Origin: Cricetomys ansorgei
Lineage: Eukaryota; Chordata; Mammalia; Rodentia; Nesomyidae
NCBI GenBank assembly: GCA_026225945.1
Contig: JAMJFZ010001222.1
Coordinates: 510,501-574,500 of the forward strand
Direction of reading: 5' to 3'
DNA: 64,000 bases
The notes below the pieces were generated by a model. That model was not told the DNA's origin, did not search any database, and saw nothing but the letters and a program-made list of their open reading frames with translations. Both the position numbers and the translations under genes were made by a program. Shown piece by piece: positions 53,001-63,132 of the stretch; position 1 is the stretch's first letter, and each line of letters begins with the position of its first letter.

Positions 53001-56000
53001 CTTTTTAATGTGCCCATAGGAATAGAACAAATCCAAGGAAAGTTGACATTTGTGCAATTAAAACCCAGGCAGCCTGTCTGCAGCCCCATGCTGGGGCCAC
53101 AGAGCCGAAGCGAGACGCCTGGCAGGTAATGGAGCACAGGGGCCACTGCCTCTTGCTCTCTAGTTGCTCTTCTGCTGCCAGTGGTGGCAGGAACAGAGGC
53201 GCAGCTCCACTCTGTTGCCCACCATAGCCTGAGGCGTTCCCTCAGTCCTGTAGGACCTGACACAGGTAAAACCAGGTCTTCGACCACACCACAAAAAACG
53301 ATTTTTGGACATAGTAGTATGAAGCAGAGTTGAAGTTCATTTAAAAAGAAAAATGAGAGAAAGTCTCAGGGAAAGGAAAGGCTCGCTCGAGAGCAGAGTG
53401 TGGGCCTCTCAAGTGAGAGCAGCACTCACATGTCTGCTATAGGATTCTGGAAGCTTCCTAGAACTTCACTGCTTAACTGATTTCCAGAAGACCCCTTTCT
53501 CCCCTCTCTCACCTCCCTTTTGCTAATTGAGACTACAGAGTGCCTGGATGGGATTCCAATCAGATAAAATAAAACTGGGAGCCACTAGGACTGCACAGGA
53601 AGGCTAGGGCATGTCCTTTTGATGTAAAGGGGGTTTCTGGTGACAGTCTCAGGATATATGGAGGGAGCAAGGCCTTAAGAAAATGTTGCTGTGTTGGAAT
53701 CTTTGGTTCTCAGCTGCTGAGGTGCTCCAGACTGAGGAGATCCTTCCCCTTCCCAGGTCCCCAAAATTTTCCTTGCATTTCTCTCCTGCTCACTAGCATG
53801 GAGTATCCTGTCCGAGCTCAGTCTTGAAGATGTCTAACAAAAGGGGACAAAAATACAGAAACCTATCTGCAAAACCGGTGCGTTAGCTTTCCCCAGCAGT
53901 CTTGGTGTGTTGGCTTTTCCCCAGCAGTTCTGGAGAAAGCAAAGTGGTTTGATTGCAGTAGCAGGCCTACTGGTCCAGCTTACAGAGTGTCCTCAGCAGC
54001 CAAGTTTGAGAGCCCCACCGCCACTCCCACCCCCATCCCCACATCTCTGAAAGGCCCCAAGAAGTAGGAAGCTTAGCTTCCGGGAGTAGCTCTCACACTG
54101 CCTCTGGCTGCTGCTAGTTGAGCAGCTCCATCTTTATTCAGAATTCCTATCATAGTCAAGGGATATCTGTGGAGAGCCCAGAGGAGCATGTTGGAGCGAT
54201 GACAGGGTATGCGGGAGCCTCATCTCAAGTCTAGCCTACTTCTTCACTGTGCCTGTGTGTCAGATGTCTGAATTTTAAGGCTTTAATTTAAACAAACAAA
54301 CAAACAAACAAAAAAGCAAGACAGTTCATAGGAAGCTAAATTCTAAACTGTCCCTGGTATGCTGAGAGCTTAGGCCCCAGCCTTTAATGCTAGGAATAAG
54401 AGCGTTCTTCCTCCCCGAGCTGAGGAGATGGGTGTGAAGCACCTGCACAGGGTCCCCTCCCCCATCTGCTTTGTGCCTGCAGGTCCAGGGAAAGCAGGAC
54501 TCAGCTGACCTGTCTCCTCAGGCAAGCTAACACCAACAGGTATGTACTTACAAGTACTCAGTGGTCCCGGCTTAGGGCTTGTCACTCCTCCATGGACGCT
54601 GAACAGGTGAAGCAGTTTAGCATGTTGCAGACCCCGAGGACTTGGGTTTCCATACTCTGGAGAGAAGGCCTCATTGTCCACAGAGAAAGGAGACTGGGAA
54701 GAAAGTGTGTGTGGAGAGGCATTTGGGCTGGTACGCATCTGGCCTTCAGTCTGGTCCTGGGACGTGTACTGAGGGATATTCTTGAAACGTCGCCTGGTTT
54801 TAACCGTCCTGTCTATTGTCTATGACCCCAGCGACTCTTCCCTGTCTGCCTCGCCTCCCCCTCCCACTATGAACAGACATCGTCAGAGGATGTGTCCTGA
54901 TTCACGATGTATTATACAACAGGAAGTGGACAGTAACTTAAAGGCTCATGTGTGTGGCCACCTGGAATCCCTGGGACAGGCCCAATGTGAAACCCTCTGT
55001 CTGTTATCATTCATCCCTGGGAACTCGGGTGCACTTCCAGCTGGCCCTTAATGCCTTGCTGCTGATGTCAATGTTGGCATTGCTGCAGAGATAAAATTAA
55101 GTTAATGAATATAATTTTTTTCCATTTAAGAGCCCCTCTCCCACTCTTTCTTACACATTTGGCATCTGGCACCTATTGTAGAAAGCATGTGCTGGCACTT
55201 GCAACAAGCAACAGAGAAAAACAAGCGCTCATGAACCCAGCACTGCCCGTGCCCTGTTGAGCAGCTCTCTGTGTGCATGTGGGCAGGAAGGCCTGAGGTC
55301 TTCTGGATTCTGTATGTTCAATGTCATCAATACCTCCTGTCTGCTGTTTTAGTTAAATGATAGAATTCACCGTATCAGCCTTTACAGTGCTCTGGAGAGC
55401 TTACCCTTGAACTAGTATGAGACTCTTGTATGACTGAGTCCAGAGGCCTATGGCCTCCAGAGCTATGAGCTTCTTTGATGGCTGTAGAGAGGCGTGGACT
55501 AGTCTGCAGTCATGAGCATGCTGTAGTTTGTCAGGTTCCAGAGTGGAAGGGATGGGCCTCCCACTCCCGAAATTCCACTCTGAGAGACTATTTTCCTGTG
55601 TGTTTGATTGCTAAGAATTGACATTTCGCTTTTCATTGGCCCTGGACTGAGGGCCCTGAAGGAAGAATGGATAGCCACAGGAAAGACAATGAAGGACAAG
55701 GTGGGGCCAACATCGTACATTGGGGATGTGGTGGGGTTCCTGTACGTTGGTCGCTGTGGGGACAGACGGGCTAGGGTGAACTGCTGAGCAGAACGAGGGT
55801 GTAGTTTGTATACTTCACGTGGAAGTGGGCTTTGGTCCTTTCCTGGGAAGGCTTATCTTTTCTTTCTGATATGACATCTTAGTTGTGTGATTTTAAAATG
55901 TCTTTTTCTTTTCTCTAAAAAACATTTTTAGAAACATCTTTAGGAAGAAAAATTCAGGGTACTGACATAGGGCAGCAACCATAATAGGCTTTAAAAAACT

Positions 56001-56002
56001 TT
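50041..56002. other. 6-kb stretch with no recognised SINE, LINE or gene
   Basis: I read only a (CAAA)n tract at 54288-54312, a short imperfect duplication at 53878-53936 and scattered A/T runs. The open frames (for example 50935-51406 + in two phases, 52940-53287 -, 54370-54738 -) have no recognisable domain and overlap frames on the opposite strand. Confidence 0.5.
54288..54312. repeat. (CAAA)n simple repeat
   Basis: Six AAAC units followed by an A run. Confidence 0.9.
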
Positions 56003-56187
56003 TTCAAATTCTATTTTTGTATATGTGTGTGCATGTTGTGTGTGTGTGTAGGCATGTACAGGCATGCATGCAGGAGTCAGAGGGCAACTTGTGGGAGCTG
56101 GCTCTCTTTTATCATGTTGTTTTCAGGAATCGATCTCAGATCAGGTTTGGCAGCTAGCATCTTACCACTGAGCCATCTCACCAGCCC
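56003..56187 (-). repeat. B3-family SINE
   Basis: GTGTGTAGGCATGTACAGGC tail, 'GGAGTCAGAGGGCAACTTGTGGGAG', CTCTCTTTTATCATG, CAGGAATCGATCTCAGATCA and ACCACTGAGCCATCTCACCA on the + strand: B3 in reverse with a clear head. Confidence 0.85.
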
Positions 56188-56489
56188 ACTTCTGAGCCAC
56201 TATGTGGCGCCCAGTGACTCTCTTTAGAAATGGACGTCTCTGGAGTGATTCTCCAGGATTTTCTATCTGCACCTATGTGTACAAGCTTTGGGAGTACAGA
56301 TGGGGCAAACACTACATAACAGCAGAAGTCACACTGATATAAAGGAACGTGTCAAAGAAAGGTTCCAAGGAAGAGGAATTTACGTGGCCTTGGAGAGGAG
56401 CAATGAGTGTGTCTGTCTGATTTGGCATCAGAAGCCCCTTAGCCCAGGAGTCCTTTCTCCTTCGCAGCCACACACGAACTACTCTTCTA
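56188..56489. other. Unique DNA, nothing recognised
   Basis: No repeat or coding frame recognised. Confidence 0.45.
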
Positions 56490-56825
56490 GTTGCTATGAC
56501 AAATGCCTGACAAAGAAAGGCACCATGAGAGGGAAGGGTTTGCTCTGGCTCTCACTGACGTTATGCTCTGTGACGGAGGGAAGGTGGAGGGAAGGCGTGG
56601 TGGCCGAACCTAGGAACTTTCACCCTCTCACATCTTGGTGAAACAGGAAGTAGGAGGTAGACAGGAAATGCAGCCGGGCTGTGAATGTCAAGGCTGTCAA
56701 TGCCCTAGGGTCCCACGCCTTCTAGTGGGTTTGCAAGGTTCCATAACCTTCCCAAACCATGCCACCATCTGGGGAACCTATGGAAGACATTTCACATTTG
56801 ACCCACAACATTCCAACCTTCTGCT
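56490..56825 (+). repeat. Medium-reiterated rodent repeat (URR1-like)
   Basis: TTGCTATGACAAATGCCTGA, GGGAAGGGTTTGCTCTGGCT, GCCCTAGGGTCCCACGCCTT, AGGTTCCATAACCTTCCCAA, CCACCATCTGGGGAACC and GACATTTCACATTTGACCCA follow, in order, a familiar rodent interspersed repeat. The family name is tentative. Non-coding. Confidence 0.6.
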
Positions 56826-57379
56826 GTAACACAGGGCTGCAAATGTCCTTTGATTTTGTGCTGACTCTGGGATCCAAGGCACATAAACACTATGTGGTGC
56901 CTAGATTTGTTCTAGGGATGGACATTTCTCTTGTCCTCAGATTTCCAGCAAGGTCAGATGTGTCTTACAGAACTGTAATTCCAGTTTCTTTTTGATTATA
57001 TACCCCAAAGTTTAAAAAAAGGAGCACACCCTCATAATATTTACTTGTGAAGTTTCGACATGTAGAACTGCATTAATATGATCATATGTGCACTAGGAAC
57101 TCCCCCACAAACAAATGATTGAGAAGAACTGCAAATTGGCATTCTAATATTTTCTTATTTTGTTAGTGAATATCTTTGCACCTGGTTGTGTACCCCAGTC
57201 TACCTCAAAACTCCCTCTAGTGAGGTGTACACAAACTGTTAGACGGAGCTAAGTTTGATATCGCCAGCCCGTACAAACCAGGAAAGTCAGCGGTCTACTG
57301 CCAAGATCTATCTGGTATAGGTGTCCTGGGAAGAAAGAAGACAGTGTTTCTCGAGAAGGAGGACTTGAAAATGGGCCTC
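56826..57379. other. Unique DNA, nothing recognised
   Basis: AT-rich with no repeat family or exon recognised. Confidence 0.45.
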
Positions 57380-57397
57380 TGTGTGTGTGTGTGTGTA

Positions 57398-57434
<37 letters not shown>
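57380..57434. repeat. (GT)n(GA)n compound microsatellite
   Basis: GTGTGT to 57404, then GAGAGA to 57434. Confidence 0.95.
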
Positions 57435-57437
<3 letters not shown>

Positions 57438-57454
57438 TAACTTTAGAGTGTTAC

Positions 57455-57760
57455 TATATCAGTTTTCCATTAGTAAAACCAAAGGCCTGACACAGTTATC
57501 TTAAAAAGAAAAAAGTTTTATTTTGCCTGCCGTTACAGGAGGCTCTGGTCCACAGTCAAGTGGCTTCGTGCTTTGGGCTATGATGGAGCAATGGTTCACT
57601 CTTTCTCTAGGAACCAAAAAAAGGACTAGATGAGGAAGAGACCGTGGTTACAGTTTCCCTATCAGAGGCCTAACCCAGCGACATGACAGTCTCTTGGAAG
57701 GTCCTAGCTCCTCAAGGTTCCACTGTCCCCAGCAGCAGCACCCTGGCAACCAAGCCGTGA
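57455..57760 (+). repeat. Second medium-reiterated repeat, diverged
   Basis: TCAGTTTTCCATTAGTAAAAC, GTTTTATTTTGCCTGCCGTT, AGGCTCTGGTCCACAGTC and the TTCACTCTTTCTCTAGGAACC region share the layout of the 56490 repeat (open with a T/A-rich TTTATTT...CTGGCT-like part), but divergence is high. Confidence 0.35.
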
Positions 57761-58279
57761 ATGATTGCCATTTGGAAGATGCTTATCAAGCCTCAGCTGA
57801 TACCCAAGTGACCTCAGCTGTTATGATTTGCTCTTTAGCTCATTTCCAGTGGCATCCCAGTTCTAGGTGGAGTCCCAACATCACTGTAAATACAAAATCT
57901 CCAGTTCCCATAGCCCAGGCGGGGACCCACATGGGGCTCGCTTCACTCCCAGCCACCTCTTCTTAGTGCGTCTCCTTTCCTAAGGGGAGTTGGCTTTTAT
58001 TGCCACAGAGGTTTTGAAGATACTTAACACTCCAGCAAACCTCCTCCACCTGACTCTCCCCCCCTGTCAGGCACTAGGGGCAGCCAGGAGTGAAGTGGCT
58101 CTCCTCCCTGCAGAGTTTGTTTGGGTTGGAGCTAGCTGGGGTCTCCCTGAGTGTGACAGGCTGCACAGGACTGAAGAGTGGTCCCTCTTTCTTCTCTGGG
58201 ACCTCTCTGGATTATCTTCTGTTAGAGGAATCCTTACTGAATCCTGAAGTGGAGGATGCCCTGGAGGGAACTGGCCCAC
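57761..58279. other. Unique DNA, nothing recognised
   Basis: No repeat or exon recognised. Confidence 0.45.
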
Positions 58280-58550
58280 AGAGACAATGGGGAGAGTGGG
58301 GGCCAGACACAGAGACAGTGGGGAGATGGGGGACAGGACACAGAGACAGTGGGGAGAGTAGGGGGTCAGACACAGAGACAGTGGGGAAAGTGGGGGACAG
58401 GACATAGAGACAGTGGGGAGAGGGGGGACAGGACACAGAGACAGTGGGGAGGGGGCAGGACACAGAGACAGTGGGGAAAGTGGGGACAGGACATAGAGAC
58501 AGTTGGAAGGGGGAGCAGGACACAGAGACAGTGGGGAGGGGGGCAGACAG
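58280..58550 (+). repeat. G-rich minisatellite, nine units of 27-32 bp
   Basis: Each unit opens with AGAGACAGTGGGGA and closes with CAGGACAC or CAGACAC. Units differ in the length of the G-rich middle (for example GAGTGGGGG, GATGGGGG, GGGGG). Because the unit has no stop in several phases, it creates overlapping open frames of about 70-190 codons on both strands, including the 194-codon minus frame 58067-58651. Not coding. Confidence 0.92.
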
Positions 58551-58800
58551 CAGTCTGAGATCTGTGTGCTTGTACATGGCTGCTCAAAAGGTCTTAGCAG
58601 ATTCCCTAGAGTTACCGTGTAATCTCCAGGGGGTTTCTCACCTGGTGCCAAGCCGCTGAATCAGAATCAGGCGGAGGACTGAGTGATTTCTAACATGTTA
58701 CAGAATGCTAAGAATATCTAAAGGCCCAAGTCCTGTTCCAAACACTATCTTCTGGCTGGTTCCAAATGGACCTAAAACCATATTGCTGCCTCTCCCCCGC

Positions 58801-58803
<3 letters not shown>

Positions 58804-58860
<57 letters not shown>
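58804..58860. repeat. (CA)n microsatellite
   Basis: About 28 uninterrupted CA units. Confidence 0.97.
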
Positions 58861-58862
<2 letters not shown>

Positions 58863-59454
58863 GGCTGGAGAGAGAATGATAAAAGCAATTTGAATACTTG
58901 CCTTGAAAATAATGAAACCTTTATCCCACTGGTAGTTTTTAAATGAACACGTTATTACCTGGGTTACCATTTGTGGAGTGTGGTTTTAATGCCTACAAAA
59001 CAGAGTGGTTCCCAAATGCTGGGGGCGCAGCTGTCTGCCTGGTGGTGCTACGCAAGGTCCCAGGAGCCTGCCCTCACGGTTTGCTCCAGCCTGCCAGCCT
59101 GTGCCACCAGCCAGGCTTTACTTCTGAAGGTCAGATGGCTCTGCCCGTGCCACTGCCCGCCTCCCTCTCTACTAAGGACTGAGGAGTGAGGCTGGACAGT
59201 GAAGGAGAACACCGGTGAGGTCTTTGTGGGACCAGCTGAGCCCAGGATGTTTATTGGCCATTTCCCCGGGAAGCGGGGGAGAGGGAGGGGACCCTGGCAG
59301 AGCCGAAGAACAGTAATCTTCAGGAAAGAAAGGAAAAGGCTAGCAAAAACTTCCTGCAGATGTGGAGCTTGAAGGATCCCAGAGAGAGCAGGCCTATTTT
59401 TAGCGGGAGTAAGAGTGCAAACCGTGATAGACGCCACAGGCTGCTGTCACTAAC
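58861..59454. other. Unique DNA, nothing recognised
   Basis: Begins TGGGCTGGAGAGA, reminiscent of a B2 head, but the rest of a B2 does not follow. The minus frame 59048-59437 has no known domain. Confidence 0.45.
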
Positions 59455-59830
59455 ATTTGGCTATAAGCAACATTTTCATATTTAAACATGACAGCCCAGC
59501 AAGTCGGGGAGGAAAAAACAGTGCTGTCTGCTTGCTAAATAAAAATGATCGCCCTGCCTGGGCCCAGGGGAAGGGCCGGCTGCATGTGATGGCATGTGAT
59601 GGAACTGGGTTCACCTGCATCGTCATGAATATGTATATGCCAGCCATTGATGTCAGGACGGGGTTGGTGGTGAAAGAGATGCTGCTCTCTCTGGGCGGGG
59701 AAGATGTGCACGTTACCTCTGCAGGGAACGCGTCCAGCACACTCTGCTCAATTAAGCGTGCATGTGTAGAAATACAACACTCAAATGAGCATGAATAAAA
59801 TATATTAAATTTGAAGAAGTTAAGGAATAC
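59455..59830. promoter_or_regulatory. CpG-retaining candidate conserved element
   Basis: About ten CpGs (GTCGGGG, ATCGCCC, GCCGGC, ATCGTC, GACGGG, GGCGGG, CACGTT, AACGCGTCC, AAGCGTG) are spread through sequence that ends AT-rich (CTCAATTAAGCG near 59748, then AAATATATTAAATTTG). Both strands are open over more than 110 codons, which low stop density may explain. Not assigned to any gene. Confidence 0.3.
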
Positions 59831-60639
59831 CATTGGGAAAACCAATGAACTTGAGATGAACCCAAGAATGTCAAGAAAGAGGGTCCCAGAAACACGAGCT
59901 CCCGAGCGGTTTGCCAGACCCCGGTTGAGATGTCTGTCTTGTGTCCTCTGTGCCCCTCACAGGTGTCTCGCCCAGGCAGCTGTCCAGAGGCCTGGCGCAC
60001 ATGTTCTCTTGTAACTGTATGTAGCGAGCACGTCCTCAAGTCCTGTGCTGTGGGTTTGGGGTTCGGGACACAGTTTCTGCCCTCCTGCACTGCCTGCTCT
60101 GGTTGGAGTCTGCTTCTGCCCTGCTCTGATAGATGGCAGTGAGCGTTCCTGCTGCCTAGCATGGGCTCAGGACTGAGAAGCAAAGGGGGAGTCTGCAGGG
60201 TCCAGCCAACAGACCCAGTCGGCACCGATGCAAGATGACAGAATGGGATTTTTTATTTTTTTTGTGGCCTGTGTTGACATTGGTACACGGGCACAGATGC
60301 TTAGACTTTTCCAGACAGCCAGAGGGAAGAGGGCTCCGAGGGTTTGTTTAGCCTCCCTCTTTTGAGTAAAGAGCAAGAAATTAAAATGTCAGCTTGCAAA
60401 TCACCAGCATCACACAGGGCCTTATTATAAATGAAGCTTCCTGAACCCAACTGTATTTAGGAGGTGGGGTGAGGGAATTTGGGTTTAGATTATTGGAAGT
60501 ATGCTAAATGCATGGGCATGGTATTTGCCGTTTTGAGCATATAGTCTGATGGCATCTGCAGTGTTGTGGGCTGTCATCAGTCTCTGCTGCCAAAATGTTG
60601 TCATCACCCTAAACAATCAGTAAGCAAAAACACATTACT
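59831..60639. other. Unique DNA, nothing recognised
   Basis: The minus frame 59752-60225 (157 codons) has no recognisable domain. Confidence 0.45.
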
Positions 60640-60905
60640 CCCCAAAACTCCGGCCCCTGGGAGCTTCTGTTTACTCTGGGAACCTGTTTTTCTCTTCTAG
60701 ATGCAAAATCGTATGTGCTCTTTTGTTCTGGCTTAGTTCACAGAGTATATTTTCAAAATTCAACTATATTGTGGCACGAATGAGCACTTTGGCCCTTTTT
60801 TATGGCTAAGTAATATTTACTGCATGGACATACCACATCTTTTTTTTATTAACTACTGATGGGCACTTGTGTTGTTTCCATCTTTCAGTGATGCTGAACA
60901 GAGCT
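60640..60905 (-). repeat. Ancient L1 (L1M-type) fragment
   Basis: GTTCTGGCTTAGTTCACAGA, TTTTTTATGGCTAAGTAATA, TTTACTGCATGGACATACCACATC, CTACTGATGGGCACTTGTGTTGTTTCC and TGATGCTGAACAGAGCTTGTTGAACATG follow the antisense order of a common old mammalian L1 segment. Much diverged. Confidence 0.55.
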
Positions 60906-61206
60906 TGTTGAACATGGCATGCTGAGTGCAGTAGTTGCAGCTCAACGAGCTCTGTGGGTGACTCTTAGTCACAAAAGGCCTTGACCCAGAGCCCCAGAGC
61001 TGCGCTGTACACCTGCCGCAGCTCCTTAGTCCCAGCTAGGGTCAAGGAGGGGCCAGTTACAGCACATTGCTGCTGCAGGAAGCGATAGTCTCGGAAGAGG
61101 AGAGACCTAATTTTTAGGTCTTATTTAGACTTTACTTCAAAGGTGATGCCTCAAAATATTTCATAGGGATGGTGTAAACACTGAAGAACCCATAATCATA
61201 CTCGGG
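60906..61206. other. Unique DNA, nothing recognised
   Basis: No repeat or exon recognised. Confidence 0.45.
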
Positions 61207-61330
61207 AAAGAAGCAGGTGTATCTCTGTGAGTTTGAGACTAGCCTGGTCTGCCCTACATAATGAGCTCCAGGCTAGCCAGGGCTACATAGTGAGACCCTG
61301 CCTCAGACAAACTAAAAACAAAAAACAAAA
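61207..61330 (+). repeat. B1 SINE, 5'-truncated
   Basis: AGCAGGTGTATCTCTGTGAG, TTTGAGACTAGCCTGGTCTG, GAGCTCCAGGCTAGCCAGGG, CTACATAGTGAGACCCTGCC and an ACAAAAAACAAAAAG tail. The first 60 or so bases (box A) are missing. Confidence 0.85.
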
Positions 61331-61736
61331 AGAAAGATCTTGTCCAGTTGCTTCTACCAGGCTTTCTGGACCAGCGCTCTGACCCCAGCCAGTACGCACT
61401 CTCACCTGGAGAAGCCAGGCTGCTTCCCCAGAACTGCAGCGGTCAAAGGGACAAAAATGTATTTGCTAGAAGTTTTAAGCACTTGGCTAAAATTGATGGT
61501 TGTTGCTGATGTCTAAGCCCACATTACCTTCTTTTAAGCAACTTCTTTCTGCTTGGGCAGATTAAATAACTTGCCTAGGGGAATGACAAAGTCAGGGTTA
61601 GAATCTAAGTTCAAATGTAAGTTGCTGAATAAACCCATTCCTAGGGGATACTGGGGATTTAAAATATTGCCCCTTCGGGGTATCTGAAGGTTTAACTTGG
61701 GACTCCTGAATATGTAATAATTCAATCCAAAGAAAT

Positions 61737-61740
<4 letters not shown>
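61331..61740. other. Unique DNA, nothing recognised
   Basis: No repeat or exon recognised. Confidence 0.45.

Positions 61741-61780
<40 letters not shown>
61741..61780. repeat. (GT)n microsatellite
   Basis: About 20 GT units abutting a B4 element. Confidence 0.95.
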
Positions 61781-61782
<2 letters not shown>

Positions 61783-61925
61783 AAGACGAAGTCTTTTGTA
61801 GCCTAGGCTGGCTGCAAATTCACCCTGTAGCTCAGGATGGCCTTGAACTTCTGGTCTTCCAAACCTGCTAAGCGCTGATGCTCAAACCCAGAGCTCTGTG
61901 CATGCAGCTGAGCTATGTCCAAGCC
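61781..61925 (-). repeat. B4 SINE
   Basis: TAAGACGAAGTCTTTTGTAG, CTAGGCTGGCTGCAAATTCA, CTCAGGATGGCCTTGAACTT then the ID-like AAACCCAGAGCTCTGTGCATGC-AGCTGAGCTATGTCC end: B4 in reverse. Confidence 0.7.
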
Positions 61926-62705
61926 AAGGAAAAAACTATTCAAAGGTAGACTGTATTGAGGAAGAGGAAAGGAAGGACTCCCCGTGATCACACTCAGCTG
62001 CCTGATGCTTCTGCAAGCTCAGAAGATGCAAGGTCAGAGGGCTGTGTGTGAAACAGGAGTGAGACAGAGCTCCCTGGACTATGCTGGTCTCATGTCATGA
62101 TGTCTTAAGGATGGAAGCATCTGCGTATGTTCCTATCCTGGGATAGAGATCACAAGGAAGCACACACTGTTTCAGGAGGAGGAGGAACTCCAGTCTTAGC
62201 GGGGAAGGAGGGGGCAAGCAGTGGGCTGGGGTTGCAGGAAGGCAGTGGTCCTATCAGTGTTTGTGCACAAGATCATAACTCCCATGCTTGTGAAGTAGTG
62301 AACTTCCCATTGGTAGAAGCGCCACAGTCGGGTGACCAGCCAATAGCAGAACTCCTGCGCTGAAGTTGGATGATTCTCTAATTCCAGATGAACCTCAAAG
62401 CGTTAGAACTCTGGGCTTCCAAAAACTGCTTAGGTGTTATTTGCTCAATGAAAAACCAGTATCAAAAGGGAATTTGATAGCGGTCTGTCGTGTTAGCTAT
62501 GCATGTACCTCCTACAAAACAAAAGAAAAGCACTAAGCATCAGTGGTGGGAAGTTTAGAAACATTTAGTTAATGATTCTTCAGAGATATATCCGCTGCTG
62601 TGTTCCCCAAGGAGAGCAGCAATTCAAATGACTCCTGATCATAAGCATGGTTGTCTGACCTATTAGCATTTCCGTGTCTATGCTAGGTATTAAAAAGACT
62701 CACAA
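61926..62705. other. Unique DNA, nothing recognised
   Basis: No repeat or exon recognised. Confidence 0.45.
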
Positions 62706-62858
62706 CTAGCTGGGTATAGTGGCACACACCTTAACCCAGCACTTGGAGGCAGAGACAGGTGATCTTTGAGTTTGAGGCCTGTTTGGTCTACAAAGCAAGT
62801 TCCAGAACAGTCAGGGCTAAACGAAGAAAACCTGTGTCTTGAAAAAGCAAACAAAAAC
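62706..62858 (+). repeat. B1 SINE, nearly full length
   Basis: AGCTGGGTATAGTGGCACAC, CACTTGGAGGCAGAGACAGG, TTTGAGGCCTGTTTGGTCTA, CAAAGCAAGTTCCAGAACAG and an AAAGCAAACAAAAACC tail. Moderately young; no clear target-site duplication found. Confidence 0.9.
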
Positions 62859-62872
62859 CTCATAGCCCATTG

Positions 62873-63070
62873 TGGGCTGGAGATGTTACTCAGTCAGTAG
62901 ATTTCTTGCTTAGCATGCACAAAGCCCTGGATTTGATGCCTAGTACCACACAAACCTGGCCTGGTGGTATATGACTGTAAGCCCAGTGAACTCATGGAGA
63001 CAGGAGGATGAGTCATCCTAGGCTACATAGTAAATTTGAGACTAGCCTGGGATACATGAGACCCTGCCTA
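62873..63070 (+). repeat. B4 SINE, full length
   Basis: GGGCTGGAGATGTTACTCAG, TTGCTTAGCATGCACAAAGC, CCTGGATTTGATGCCTAGTA (ID-like half), then CTGGCCTGGTGGTATATGAC, 'GAGACTAGCCTGGGATACATG' (B1-like half). Followed by its expanded A/G tail. Confidence 0.85.
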
Positions 63071-63132
63071 AGAAATGAAAGGAAGGGAGGAAGGGAGGAA
63101 GTAAGACAGGAAGGATGGAAGGAAGGGAGTCA
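63070..63132. repeat. (GGAA)n-type purine tract
   Basis: GGAAGGGAGGAAGGGAGGAA pattern in the tail of the B4 element. Confidence 0.9.

Noticed and set aside
58067..58651. 194-codon minus-strand frame with periodic Ser-Pro-Leu-Ser-Leu-Cys repeats
   Set aside because: It is a translation of the G-rich minisatellite, open in several phases on both strands.
58862..58874. GGGCTGGAGAGA, a possible B2 head after the (CA)n
   Set aside because: The following bases do not continue as B2; too short to call.
59752..60225. 157-codon minus-strand frame
   Set aside because: No recognisable domain; opposite strand also open; composition explains the length.
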